A stretch of 64,000 nucleotides of DNA from Botryococcus braunii (GCA_002005505.1 KV908676.1:50996-114995); one strand, 5' to 3'. Shown: positions 1 through 11,939, counted from the stretch's first letter. Translations and numbers: made by a program. The notes: a model not told the origin generated them from the letters alone.

Positions 1-199
1 ATTGTTCGCGAAGGGGGGGGGGGACAGGGGATGTTCATGAAGTCCCTCTTCAAAAGGGTCCTCAAGTTCCACTTCAAAATACTCTTCAGGAAGTTCCTCC
101 CAAGTTCATCTTCAAGCTCCTGATCGCAAAGCTCGACTTCAAGTTGCTCTTTAGGTAGGCCTTATGGTCATCAACAAGGAACATTGACAGAGGACAACT

Positions 200-1180
200 A
201 GATGGCCAGTGCTGTCTGGGGTACTGCATAGTGGTACATACTTGCACTTGTCTCGGGTAGTAGCATGAGGTACCGCCTGGGGTACGGTCTATTGGTACCT
301 GCTGATATCTCTCTTCTTAGGTAGGGGCATGCGTTACCGCCTGGGGTGCTGCATAGGGGTACTTGCCGGTACCTCGGGTAGGAGCCTGTGTATGCCTGGG
401 ATACTGCATAGTGGTACCTGCTGGCACTTCTCTTGGGTAGTGGCATGTGGCACTGCCCGGGGTACTGCATAGGGGGCTAATTGCTGGTTCTTCTCTCAGC
501 ACCTCTCTCAGGTGGCAGCACGGGGTACTGTCTAGGGTACTGCATACCAGTACGCTGGTGTCTCTATCGGGTAGTAGCATGCGGTGTGCCTGGGGTACTG
601 CTTAGTGGTGCCTGCTTGCACATCTCTCGGATAGCAGCGTTCGGTACCGCCTGGGGTTTTTCATACGAGTACTGGCGGGTATCTCTCGGGTAGCCGCATG
701 TGGTACCTACTGCCACCTATCTCGGGTAGTAGCATGTGGTACAGCTTGGTGTTCTGCATAGTGATACTTGCTGCTATCTGTCTCGGATAGTCGCCATGTG
801 ATATGCCTGGGGTCCTGCACAGTGGTACCTGCTTGCACATCTCCCGGGTAGTAGCATGCGGTACCGCCTGGGTTACTGCATACGAGTACTTGCTGTTATC
901 CCCCTCGGGTAGTACCATGTGGTATGCCTGGGGTACTGCATAGTGGTACCTGCTGGCACATCTCACAGGAAGTAGCATGCGGTACCACCTGGGGTCCTGC
1001 GTAGGGGTACTTGCTGGTATCTCTCACAGTAGCATGTGGTATGCCTGGGGTACTGCATAGTGATAGTTGCTGGTATCTTTCTCGGGTAGTAGCATGCGGT
1101 ACCGTTTGATGTACTGCATGAGGGTACTTGCTGGTATCTCTCTGGGCTACCAGCATGTGGTCTGCCTGGGGTAATGCATA
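200..1180. repeat. 61-63 bp satellite, block 1 (unit A)
   Basis: Tandem degenerate units containing GGGGTACTGCATAGTGGTAC, CTGCTGGCACATCTCTCGGG and TAGTAGCATGTGGTACCGCC. GTAC recurs about every 20 bp. Long frames open on both strands are by-products of the repeat. In the gene model this block lies inside an intron of the lectin gene. Confidence 0.9.
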
Positions 1181-1280
1181 GTTGTACATAGAGGGCATCC
1201 GCACGTACGCGCGTGCGATTTGTTTGCCTCCACAGAGTAGAAAATGCTAGCAGGCATCACAACTATGGAGTGCCCCAGGA

Positions 1281-1415
1281 AGAGGGCATCCGCACTGGAT
1301 GCTCAGGACAAGTACTCATGGAGTTCACAGTATGAAGAACGAACACCGCGAGTGTTCGTACGAGCAGCAGTTCAGGGTACTCGTGATTGTGCGAGCGTTA
1401 GTGCGGACGCTCTCT
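1281..1415. mobile_element. MITE-like TIR element (unit A)
   Basis: Begins AGAGGGCATCCGCACT and ends with the imperfect inverse AGTGCGGACGCTCTCT, about 135 bp. It contains a hairpin CGAACAC-CGCGA-GTGTTCG. Members with the same ends occur at 10376-10500, 43767-43897 and 44159-44278. There is no coding capacity. Confidence 0.6.
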
Positions 1416-1839
1416 GAGCAGCTTACTGAATTCCATGTGTGGACTCCAGCCTGTGGATGATTGTCGGACGTCCACAGTCCTTCCGCATGGGCTCCTACAT
1501 TGAGACTAATGTAATGAAATGTGACGGATGTCTTGACGTGATCACGATGTATTATAAAGCGTTCAGTCTGATGGCAGGCAATGTGACAATGTGTCCCGGA
1601 TTGCAGACAGTGTTAAGGATTGCTGAAGACACTTTTGTTACTTACTGCAATGTGACGATGTGTCAGGGATTGCTGGCGGTGTTAAGGAATTGCTGACACT
1701 GTTCAAGCAGATCTAGCTTACTGCAATGCGACATATAACACGGTTGAAAGCCATGTGACGTCAGGTGACGAGTGTCATGAATTACGAAGAAATGGTTATG
1801 GCCAATGTGGCTGAGTATGGCGAGAGTGACGGGATTCAG
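1416..1839. other. Intron sequence with short internal repeat (unit A)
   Basis: Between the MITE and the lectin exon. A ~50-bp segment starting CAATGTGAC is repeated with a 69-bp spacing (1579 and 1648). The long open frame here is not conserved in unit C and was not called a gene. The same holds for unit B 22385-22808 and unit C 44279-44672. Confidence 0.5.
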
Positions 1840-2009
1840 GGATGGCTGGAAACCAGGCGGGCCCCTCTCACTGGCAGCTGCCACGAACGCCGCTGCCGCC
1901 GGCAAACCAGAGCAGCGTGAAAACGGCCCTCTATGGCCTCCCAAGTGGAGTCGTGGTAGGCTGGGATGATGGCGCCACTTGGGACGGTGGGACCCATTGA
2001 AGGAACCTT

Positions 2010-2228
<219 letters not shown>

Positions 2229-2747
2229 TCGGGCACACGCAAATCTTGGAAATGGCTTTGCGTTGCCTTGCATGGCATTGCACAGAAGCTTTGCAGGACG
2301 TTTACGCATCAGCAGCCATGGATGCTGTCTAACAGACTGGGGCCGGTGGGCGGGGACAGCTTTGTCGGGACTACGCTTGTGGTTTGGGGGATGCCCGGAC
2401 AACGCATCCTCCAATTCCTCCTCAACTGTCATTGGCGGCTTTCAGGCGTGCCTCAGAACCCATTTTCTGAACAAAGAGGGTGGGGGAGAGAGGCGGAGAG
2501 GAGGGACGCTTAGTCATTTTATCGTTCAGCCAAACTATATGGTTCTGGCCAGGGCCATGGACGTAATATTTTCCTCCTTCCTTCTTTCCTAGGGAGGGGA
2601 GAGCTTAGGGGAGGGGTGGGGGTTCTTTCCATTGAGCCCACCCTGTTAACACAGAATTGCTGTTTATATATGCAAACTGGAATATTCCATCGCGTTCCAT
2701 CATGTTTGCTGCATTCCTGCATCACAATCCCGCGGGATCATGACCCG

Positions 2748-2777
2748 TTGCTGATGTGACGGCCGTCACATCAGCAA
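2748..2777. repeat. 30-bp perfect palindrome in intron 2 (unit A)
   Basis: TTGCTGATGTGACGG followed at once by its exact inverse. The matching places in unit C (near 47370 and 50945) hold only the right-hand arm (CACGTCAGCAACAGA type). Unit B copy at 23707-23736. Confidence 0.9.
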
Positions 2778-4414
2778 AAGACACACAAATCAGAGGAAAC
2801 ACATTTGTGAAACGTTCAAAATGAAATTTAACACAATGTCTGCCGCGTTGGCTACACTTGCATGCTCATGCATTTGTTACAAACAATGTGAACACAGGCA
2901 TTATTGCAATGAATACTGGTATTGTGTACAATGCTGCAGACTTTGCTGATTTGCGGGGTAGGCAATATGTGTACGCGTGGACCACTGTACATGATGTACA
3001 GCATGTCCCTACCTGGAAGGGTGGTTTGACTGCCTGCCCAGGAAACTGGACTGGGTACCCGCCGGGCCGTAGGGTCTGTGCACATACGACATGTATGGCA
3101 TGTGCACACGAAAATGTAACCTGCCCGCCCTGTTTTCAATTGCGAACCCCACTGTCAATTACCAACCCCTCCATGTGCCACTCATCATCAGCAGCGTTGG
3201 TAGTTAAATTCACGATCATGAACATGTTCTCGGGGACGTGTACACTTCCCTGAAGACCAGCATCAATCTAGTTCTGCATTGAGGGCACTGCACAGGCGAA
3301 TGCAGCATTAACTTGCACAGGGTCAGCTTATTGCCCATGTGTGCGCCATGGCGCGCAAAGCACTGCTACAAATTGCCTATGTGTGAGCTTTTCGACTATG
3401 TGTGCGCCAATGCGCGCAAAGCCCTAAGAGATGGTGAAGGAGCCCTTGCATGTCCGCAGGCGCTGTACTCGTCAAGGGAAGGAGCGGTTCGGGGCTTTGC
3501 GTTGGAAAAGCCCGCGTCTGTGGAGATAGCCCTGCAGGCCGGTGAAGAGCTGGTGGGCGTGTCCGGCTTTTACGGAAGACTGCTGCAGCAGCTGACCTTT
3601 GTGACCAGCTTTGGACGCACGTTAGGGCCCTACGGGAGCACCTCCCCCGGCGGGACGGCCTTCTCGTTCACGGGAAGGATCACCTCCTTCAGCGGAGTCT
3701 CCTCAAGTGAGGTGGGAGGTCTTGTGGCGATAGCCTTCTGGACCGACCGGCCCACGACGCAGTTCCCCCCACCGCCTCCTTCACCCCCGAGCCCTCCCCA
3801 GTACCCCCACCGCCTCCTCCACGCCGGAGCCCTCCCCCGCCACGTCCCAGCCCCCTCCACCCCCCAAAGCAGCTCCCCCACCCCCGGCAAGATCCCCTTC
3901 ACCACCGCCCCCGCCTCGTTCTCCTCCGCCACCCAGCCCCAGCCCTAAGCCCCCTCCGCCGCCTCCATTCAAATCCCCGCCACCCTGGCGTTCGCCCCCG
4001 CCTCCTCCACCTTTTCCGGTGTGTTCCCGGTCCTAGTCTGCCCATCTCGAGATGATGAGCTCACCATGATAGCCATGCAGGCGGGCGCACTGTGACTGGC
4101 CTATGAGGAGGGCCAGTCACCGGGCCACAACGTGCTTCCACGACGTCCTACCTTTTGACAGCACACACTTGACGAAGAATGCGGCTACGCCTTGGGCCAC
4201 TATCAAGACACACTGCGAGAAACCTATCATGTCCCATACCTTCACCTCTCTCTCTCTCTTTCCCTTGGAATCGCCCCCTCATCTCGTAACTACTCCCTAT
4301 ACCTCTTGCTCTTTCGCTTGCTATCGTTTCCCTCCCTCCATCCTCGCCCTCTCTCTTCCCCTTTTATTTCCCCACCATGCGTCTCTGCGCGCATGGATAT
4401 GTATACATGTGTGC

Positions 4415-4436
4415 GTGCGCGCGCGCGGGCGCGCGC

Positions 4437-4528
<92 letters not shown>

Positions 4529-4542
4529 TGCGCGCGCGCGCA
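4415..4542. repeat. (CG)n-(TG)n-(CG)n alternating tract in intron 3 (unit A)
   Basis: Alternating purine-pyrimidine DNA for about 125 bp with CG runs at both ends, a strong Z-DNA-forming pattern. Unit B has a shorter tract at 25376-25479. Unit C at the same site has only short imperfect GT. Confidence 0.9.
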
Positions 4543-5803
4543 CAAGCGCAAGCGCACCACGAAGCAGTTAAGCGAATTACAATGCCATCAAAACAACCGG
4601 TAGCGTACTCAATAAAGCTTTGCTGCCTGAATTGAATACCACTTATCGTCTCAAACCCGAGTCTTGACCAATTTCGACATTGCGTAGTTCGATTAGATTT
4701 GAATTCGCAGAAGTTCTCCACACTTTTCCCATGGCCCTAATGTTCCCTAAATTCGCCGTATGAATGAAACGATCAGTGGATTTCGACAACCTTGGACTCA
4801 CTTAACGATGATCTTAATACGGTATACCGTTAGTGATTGGGAGAAATCCGAATGCTTATCTGTTTAATAGCTGGCCAGCTATTGCGGACTCCAAGGACTG
4901 AATTGCATATGCGTGTGTATGGCCTCATTGTACTAGCGCTATTGCTAATTAGAAGATGGAAACGAAGGGGTGTTGGATGTGTAGCCTTCGCCGCCTCCTG
5001 CTGTGCGTTTGCCAGAATGCCCCAACACAGCCGTGCCTGCTTTCTTAACACCAGGTATACCTACGTAGAAGCTAAGCCAATTTGGAATGTGCTGCACCGA
5101 CATCAGAGTCCGTGCAGAGACGACTCTCTTTCAAGCTGTTTGGTTGTGCACATAGCTATTTGGGCCCATGCGCATGCAATTGCCTTGCAAGGGCCCCATA
5201 GCAGATGTGCTTGAGAACAATAACTTTATATAATTCGACCGTATGTGACCCATGTGCACTGTCATTATAACATGTAGATAGATATATAGCGTGTATCATT
5301 CATCTGATGTTTTCAACATTAAGCTCCCTCTATAGTATTGTTCCGTGGCCAGGTAGCTACGTCTGAGACTAGGACTCGCAAAAAATAAAAGAAACTCAAC
5401 GAATTTGAGTCAAGTTATAGGTCATATTCCCATTCCAGACCAGGACCAGTCTTACTCTTATAATACGTAATTACGAATAACATATATGTCAATATATTTT
5501 CTGCAATGTATATGTATATGTATGTATACCGTAGTGATCGCAAAGATCGTACTAAAATTATTTGATGTTTAAGATTTAAGGTTATTTAGGGATTGAACGA
5601 TCGGGCATCCAATTAATTACGGTCATTGTTTTTCCTGTGGTTGCGATGCTTTGAGGTCTATCTACAAAACAAGATAAATATTGAAACTCTGAAATATTGA
5701 GACTCTGCTGAAGCTCTGTCTCAGTAGTTTGAAGTAAAGGCTAGACACAAGGGTAGACCGATCAGATCTGTCCAGAACATATGGCCCTTTATACAACACG
5801 AGA

Positions 5804-5854
5804 CAACGAAATCGATTTCGTTGGAATTGAGCGGTGATATCACCGCTCAATTCC
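5804..5854. repeat. Two abutting perfect palindromes in intron 4 (unit A)
   Basis: CAACGAAATCGATTTCGTTG (5804-5823) meets a 32-bp palindrome centred on GATATC (5823-5854, GGAATTGAGCGGTGAT arm). Unit B copy at 26741-26791. Confidence 0.9.
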
Positions 5855-6843
5855 GAAAGAAGTAAGTTGCATCTGCAGTTGTTCTTCCGGAGTTCATCTT
5901 CGATTCTTGATTCTTGAAGATTGTCAATCTTGGTGCGGTTAAACCACACATCATCTTCAGCTGGCCAGGGCAATTCATGATAAATCTGGATCTTTTGATG
6001 TAAGATCTGTGGGGTGTTCTTGCAGTGTGTCCGCCCCCACCCAACTCCGGCAACGGGATTCGCATCGAGTTTACACGACTTTATAATTGCAGAGTGCTCT
6101 TTCTGCCCACACCGGAGCAGTCCCAACGGGGTGCCGTTGGCTGTGATTCTCCCATATTCCCCAATCCATGCGGAACCGTGAACTTCCCTGTAGAAGTTTA
6201 TTTGGATACAGTGATGTTCTCGACATATTATTATTATCCGACGTTTGTCACAGAACGCTTGGATTCGTTGGGATTTGGGAATGTCCAGACGTTTATGAAA
6301 TCACTCAACCTGACTATAAGTGATCAAGAGAATTATTTAACCGGTCCCGATGTTCGCTGGGCCATTACCATATTTCCGAAGTTGGAAGTCATTCGGGGCG
6401 TTTTTCGTCTACAATTTACTTCATCATACGGGACATATCTCACGCTCACGCCAGGGACGGGCTTGGCCAACCTGCGGGTGACCGGCCAGACAATATTTGC
6501 GGGGGATAACTGGGGAATGACGGATGTGGCAATCTTCCCAAGTCTGGTCTGCCCGGGCGCTCAGATCAACGGAGACGTACTTCCAGGCCTCATCAGCTTG
6601 GATGGGCTTCAGGTCGTGATGGATGGCAACCCCGCATTGATTAATCAAACTTGCCTATTTTCGTTCACTGGCACAGGCTCATTATTCAATGTGTCAGCGC
6701 TGGCGGCTTTTGGTCGTTGCGGGGCAGCCAACCAACGTCCTGACAACGCCTTAGCTCCGTGCTTGGACGTGTATTGTGGTAGAATTCGCACTTGGAGCGC
6801 GCTGTGCAACTATGTATCAAGTGGCAATACCTTGTGCCCTTGA

Positions 6844-8005
6844 TGGCCTTGATTCCTAACAGTAGTTCGGCATGTGCAATAATGTTTGTGGTCTCAAACA
6901 AATGAAACATAGAAAATTTCCTATCTGGAGTCATACATTTCAATAATTGCGGGAACATCCGCTCTCGGCCCGCAAAAACGATGCTATGTTGATGAACTAT
7001 TGTTGATGAACTATAGCTAGGCATCGATAGACCATATGGCCTGCAGCTATGACGGTCCATGTTACCAATTTGCCTTGGTGAAAAGCCTTGGATTACTTTA
7101 ATGCACAGGCTGCATAATAGCATTTGGAGCTCGAGCTCGGAGCCAGCAATTTTGATTTTGTATTTCATGTGTTCCCAAGAAACTTATAAACTTACGTAGC
7201 GAATATTTGATCAAGACGCCTTGCCAAGCCTAAGCTCCCGGAGAGTGAAAGTAATTTTTTCCTTAGGCAATCTTCACAAAGTTATTCAGATATTCGATAA
7301 ATCTGCAACTCCCCATATGCATTTTCTTTAACGCTGCAGTCAAATATACATTGTGGCGACCCAGTTCACGGGCATGTTATCCGCATAGCTTACGCCTACA
7401 TACCAATAATGGCGCATGTGGTTTGAGAATATTGCATTGACATTAAGGCCATGGCTATCCGTCAAAGTCCTGCAGGCTAGTCTCGGGTCTTAGCGGGTGT
7501 TCCCTTGAATTGTGGGTCTACAAGTCCAGGATCTCTATAGGAGACCAATGTCGCAGCATGTATACATGTGAATGTGAGTTGACACAAATATGTAGGAGCA
7601 CAAATGTGCTCCTATAGGTTGTTGCCTTCCTTACGGGGCCTGATTAGCAAATCCACCAATTGGTAGAATAAATCCGGCACGAAACACACCAGTAATGGTC
7701 ATGGAAATGTAAATGCAGTAATCAGTTGATATGTGACTGATCACTGAGATGTAACAGCTGTTACAGGTAGAACCCTGTAGGGTATCAATATTGGGTAGGA
7801 CAACTTCAGTGGGTAACTGGACTTTGTGAGAAAGCTGTACTGCAGAGCCAGTCTTATCTGACATTGCGACACATCAGCCTCACCATGTATTATGTACAGC
7901 ATGTAGCTTATAATAAGACATAAAATTCTGGGGGCCCCCGGAGAGGGCTCCCGGGAGAAGCGGCACCTTCTCGTATGACAAACACGTGGTTAGTGTTATT
8001 CCTCT
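6844..8005. other. 3' flank of lectin gene, no gene seen (unit A)
   Basis: AT-richer sequence also found, diverged, twice in unit C (50390-50860 and 53920-55150). The open frame at 7631-7864 on the minus strand is not kept in unit C. It contains a 10-bp-arm hairpin at 7593-7614 (TAGGAGCACA and its inverse) that unit C lacks. Unit B counterpart is 27781-28942. Confidence 0.6.
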
Positions 8006-8041
8006 TCCAGGCATTTTAGGCGGCCGCCAAAAATGCCTGGA
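8006..8041. repeat. 36-bp near-perfect palindrome (unit A)
   Basis: TCCAGGCATTTTAGGCGG faces its inverse with one mismatched pair and no spacer. Unit B copy at 28943-28978. The unit C counterpart (about 55060) shows no such structure. Confidence 0.85.
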
Positions 8042-8117
8042 ATCCGCGGATTCTTTGTGGCTTCGATGTGAACTCTTCTAAGGTGATTGGGACCTATGTG
8101 ACTCATATAGAAGCATA

Positions 8118-8193
8118 ATAATAGTAAGAAGTTACATATAGGCAGTACTTTCTCATGAGAAAGTACTGCCTATATGTAACTTCTTACTATTAT
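8118..8193. repeat. 76-bp perfect palindrome (unit A)
   Basis: Two exact 38-bp arms with no spacer, centred on TCTCATGAGA; the arm includes ACATATAGGCAGTACTTTCT. In unit C the site (near 55140) is a short single stretch (CATATAGGTAGGTCTTTCTC), so one arm appears to be newly made. Confidence 0.95.
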
Positions 8194-8690
8194 GGACGTA
8201 TGGCGGAAATGTTTGGGGACTCATATGTGTAGCTACTGGCTGGTGTTCGGGCTAGAGGTACATACGGTATGGTATCAATTAATGTTATCACATAGGAAAG
8301 GCTGAATGGTTATTTGTTTACATCAAACCAACTTCCTGAACGAGTATTAAGTGAGGATGACACTTAGAGCATCTCAGGGCTCGAAGGAGGTTTAGATAGT
8401 ATTGGACTCATCATCTCGATACGCGCAGTTTAGGCGGCAACGGCACCTAGAGCCACAGACATCAATACACACTCATGTAGTGACAATGCATTGCCATATG
8501 GGAATAGATAACATGAATGTCATGCAGTGTCTATTTGTTGACAATCTTAAGGAGAAAGACGTGAAGCGTGTTAGGTCGGTAACGGCACACAAGAGAAAGA
8601 AAAACTCAATTGGAATACATTATTACATCCAGATCCACTATTTACAGCTAGCTAGGTGTCTATAGATGCCACCCACGCATTCATGAATGC
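8194..8690. other. Intergenic sequence, nothing recognised (unit A)
   Basis: No repeat or convincing exon. The 87-codon frame at 8402-8665 has no recognisable features. It is absent from unit C, where other DNA lies. Unit B counterpart is 29131-29627. Confidence 0.5.
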
Positions 8691-8694
8691 CTTT

Positions 8695-9165
8695 AAAATG
8701 GGATTACCACAAACTTGCAGCCCTTTCACCGCCTTGCTGCCACATGAAGCGAGTGACTGATTAACCCCCCGGGTACCCACCGATGGAAAAGGTGGGCAAA
8801 CCGAGATCGGGGCGTGCTACTAGGTCTCCCCAAGGACAGTTGTTTGGCTTGACAGAAGAGTCTGAACTTCAGACTCTCAAGGCCCTTACAATTTCAATTG
8901 TACTAACTTTGTGGTGATTTTGCCCGCCTGAACTTGGACATAATTGTGAAGCACATGCTAACAGCAAACCGTGCCTGCTGCAGCCTGAACTTGCCAGCTT
9001 GCAGCTGAAAGTGAGGGGGCCCGTGATTGAACAGCCGGTGCGACCAGGAATGGGGATCTGGTTGTTTGCCAGCGAGGTCCGTTGCCTTACTAGGACACTT
9101 CTTGGATGCGCCATGCGATCCGATTTCGGCACACAAGATTCTGCCTCGCTGAACTCTGGACATGC
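8695..9165. repeat. Dispersed ~500-bp repeat, member 1 (unit A)
   Basis: Shares AAACTTGCAGCC, TTGCCCGCCTG, GTCCGTTGCCTTACTAGGAC, GATCCGATTTCGGCACA and TCTGCCTCGCTGAACTCT with 16100-16660, 18080-18375 and 63410-63990. No ends or target duplications were seen. No protein product recognised. Confidence 0.7.
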
Positions 9166-9329
9166 CACTTCAGTTTGAATCTTGACCAGTAGGGAACGCC
9201 CTTAACTTCGGTGGTTCTATATTTCTAGCATCGTAGCGAGTAGAGTACATACACAGTCTAGCAGGTACATGCCAAAGACTTGAGGCCAGATGCATTAAGT
9301 CCCCTTTTGTTCAAAGCGACAAAGCTTGC

Positions 9330-10375
9330 TGCCATGTGTCTGGGGTTCCTTCAAAAAACTCCCTCAGGTCGGCATATGTTGTACATTACACTGTACTGTC
9401 AGGCATGCTGCACAGTGGTTCCTGTTGGCGCGTCTCTTGAGTAGAAGTATGTGGGTCTGTCTGGGGGTACTGCATGTCGGCACCTCTCCCAGATATCCGG
9501 TACTGTCTTTGGTACTGCTTTGTGGTATGTCCCTGTATAGCGGTACGCAAGCCTGTCACCTCGCTTAGGCAGCAGTACGAAGTACTGTCTGGGGTACTGC
9601 ATCGTGGTACCTTTTTGCACACCTCACGGCGAGTCGCGGGTAGTAGCATGTGGTACCGCATAGTGGTACCTGCTGTCATCTCTCTTGGGTAGTTGCTTAC
9701 GGTACCGCCTGGAGGTACTGCATAGGGGTACTTGCTGGTTTCTCGGGTAGGAGCATGTGCATGACTGGGGTACTGCACATTGCTGCTTGCGGCCATCTCT
9801 GTCGGGTAGTGGCATGTGGTACCGCCTGGGGTACTGCACAGTGGCTCCTGCTTGCACATCTCTCGGATAGTTGCATGCGGTAACACGTGGGGTACTGCAT
9901 ACGAGAACTTGCTGGTGTCTCTCTATGGTAGTGGCAACTGGTATGCCTGGGGTACTGCAAAGTGGTACCTGCTTGTACGTCTCTCAAGAAGTGGCATGCG
10001 GTGCCGCCTGGTGTACTGCATAGTGGTACTTGCTGGTCTTTCTCATGCCCATTCTAGTAGCATGTGGTATCACATGGTATACTGCACAGGGTTATTGGCT
10101 TATATCTATCTCGGGTAAAGGCATGTGGTACTGGATAGTGGTACCGACTGGCACATCTCTTGTGTGCTCAAATGTGCTTCTGTCTCAGTACCGCCCACTG
10201 GTACTAGTATGCAGGTACCACTGTGCAGTACCGCATGTTACAACCCGAAAATAAAAGGAAATCTCTCGCGTAGTGGCATGCGGTACTGCAAAGTGGTATG
10301 CATAGTGGTACCTGCTTGCACTTTTCTCTGGTATTTAAAAGTGCTTCTTTCTGGGTTTTGCATGGTGGTGCTTAT
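9330..10375. repeat. 61-63 bp satellite, block 2 (unit A)
   Basis: Second array of the same GGTACTGCATAGTGGTACC satellite, between lectin genes. It is preceded by a leader (about 9170-9330) that is also found just before the unit C array, so leader and satellite travel together. Confidence 0.9.
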
Positions 10376-10500
10376 AGGGCATCTGCAAATACGCTCGCGC
10401 TGATTCCAATCATGCTGAAGTGCTGCTGATACAAACACTTTATTTTCTGTACTGCCAGCACCGTGAGGACTCGTTCCGAGCATTAGTGCGGACTCCCTCT
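10376..10500. mobile_element. MITE-like TIR element 2 (unit A)
   Basis: Ends AGGGCATCTGCA and TGCGGACTCCCTCT, at the far end of satellite block 2. The following sequence (to about 10555) matches, in inverted orientation, the sequence between the truncated and full elements at 1180-1281. Confidence 0.55.
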
Positions 10501-10555
10501 TACTGGTGCACTCCATAGTAGCGTACCTGCTGGCATTTTCTACTCTGTGTGGATA

Positions 10556-10963
10556 AACAACCTCAGTTATCATTTCAACTAGCATCACATTAAGTTGCAG
10601 CAGCAGGCTACCATGTCTTACTTTGCATGCAATGGCCAAACATTGGTTGCTATCAGACTCAATTGGGAAGCTCCAAACATACCAGCTGTCCTCCACATGT
10701 TGCAACAGTAACATGACTATGCTGGATTTTCCTTGTTTTTTAAAACGGGGGGGGGGGGGGGGAAGACAAAAAGACAAAAAAGATGAAACCAGTAGTTGAT
10801 TGGTTTCATCCCTGAAACATCGAAGGCCTCTTGTTCTCTATGTTGATCACGGATCAGTCATACTGGGTACCTTCCAGTTCCAAGGGGGCAAATCGATATC
10901 CAGTCTGCGATATTTCTGCTGCTTAGCTAGATATATGCCAGCTGGCTCTTGGGACCCAGAATC
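10556..10963. other. Non-repetitive stretch with G run (unit A)
   Basis: No gene recognised. Contains an ~18-base G homopolymer at about 10748-10762, slightly longer in unit B (31684-31699). Unit B counterpart is 31492-31900. Confidence 0.4.
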
Positions 10964-11148
10964 TAAGCATCTGCCCACGGGACGTCCATGTATCCACAGA
11001 CCTGATCAGAGGCTTTGATGCGCAGCGCAGCCCATACTGCTGCAGAACCACCCACTCCATTGTTCCTGGATGGAGGATGGAAGGCGTGCATGCTGTCACA
11101 CCCGTTCGCCACGTCGCACCCGTCCATGACCTTCACATTGACACTCCT
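10964..11148 (-). CDS. Possible terminal exon, unrecognised (unit A)
   Basis: On the minus strand one frame is open from an AG near 11148 to a TAG at 10964. It reads SVNVKVMDGCDVANGCDSM, later VGGSAAVWAALRIKASDQ, ending YMDVPWADA. The V.VKVMDGC start recalls double-psi barrel (expansin/barwin-like) proteins, but this is weak. There is no ATG at the start, so it would be a last exon. An identical copy is in unit B at about 31901-32085, so conservation between units gives no test. Confidence 0.3.
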
Positions 11149-11330
11149 GCCTGTCTTATGGGTAAAGACTGTTACTTACCTGCAACCTCATGCCAGATGG
11201 CTCCCTCAGATTTCATCCCAAGCCATCCACACCCCAGGCTAGGAATCTGGAAATGCATTGCAATCTCCCTCTCTCTTTCCCGCTTTCTCTCGCTCTCCCA
11301 CTCCGCCCCCTCCTTCTCTTTCTCTCTCCT

Positions 11331-11333
<3 letters not shown>

Positions 11334-11422
<89 letters not shown>

Positions 11423-11466
11423 CGTTTGTGTCCCCCTCCCTCCCTCCTCTTTCTCTCCCCCCCCCT

Positions 11467-11558
<92 letters not shown>

Positions 11559-11568
11559 GTGTGTGTGT

Positions 11569-11619
<51 letters not shown>

Positions 11620-11660
11620 GTGTGTGTGTGTGTGTTGTGTGTGTGTGTGTATGTGTGCCC
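11334..11660. repeat. (GT)n-(CT)n-(GT)n microsatellite cluster (unit A)
   Basis: GT, then a C-rich bridge, CT, then GT. The right end runs into TATGTGTGCCCCTCTCGCAG, which is shared with the LysM locus. Confidence 0.95.
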
Positions 11661-11752
11661 CTCTCGCAGTGGGAAACCCTTCGCCACGCCCCAGATCATC
11701 AAGGTGGAGGGGGGTGGTGACATGGGGCCGGCGGGGCTGGTGACCTGGGGGG
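11655..11752 (+). other. Shared intron-end-like segment (unit A)
   Basis: GTGTGCCCCTCTCGCAGTGG, then AAACCCTTCGCCACGCCCCAG. Nearly the same sequence forms the 3' end of the intron before the LysM exon (minus strand, about 57768-57815). After the AG an open segment IIKVEGGGDMGPAGLVTWG follows here. Unit B counterpart is 32594-32690. Confidence 0.5.
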
Positions 11753-11845
11753 TCTCTCTCTCTCTCTCTCTCTTTCTCTCTGTGTGTGCGTGTGTGTGGG
11801 CGCGTGTGTGTGTGCGTGTGTGTGTGTGTGTGTGTGCACGCGCGT
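11753..11845. repeat. CT and GT microsatellites (unit A)
   Basis: Short (CT)n then GT with CG interruptions. Unit B counterpart is 32692-32784. Confidence 0.9.
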
Positions 11846-11939
11846 TAGAGCGATGAGCTGCCCCAGCCCACATGAGCTTGCAACTCTTGTTGCCCCATCA
11901 GTCCTTTTATGAGGGATAAATAATGTGCAGGCGTAGCCC

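Noticed and set aside
200..1180. CRISPR-like array
   Set aside because: The units are contiguous degenerate tandem repeats with no unique spacers, in a eukaryotic context.
198..1204. Several long minus-strand frames with YAVPQ/HATTRE repeats
   Set aside because: By-products of the 61-63 bp satellite. Frames break with every indel and the plus strand is open as well.
1439..1696. 85-codon plus-strand frame
   Set aside because: It spans a short internal repeat. The unit C counterpart is frameshifted, so it is treated as intron.
7631..7864. 77-codon minus-strand frame
   Set aside because: The homologous stretch in unit C (about 54720-54950) has stops and indels in this frame.
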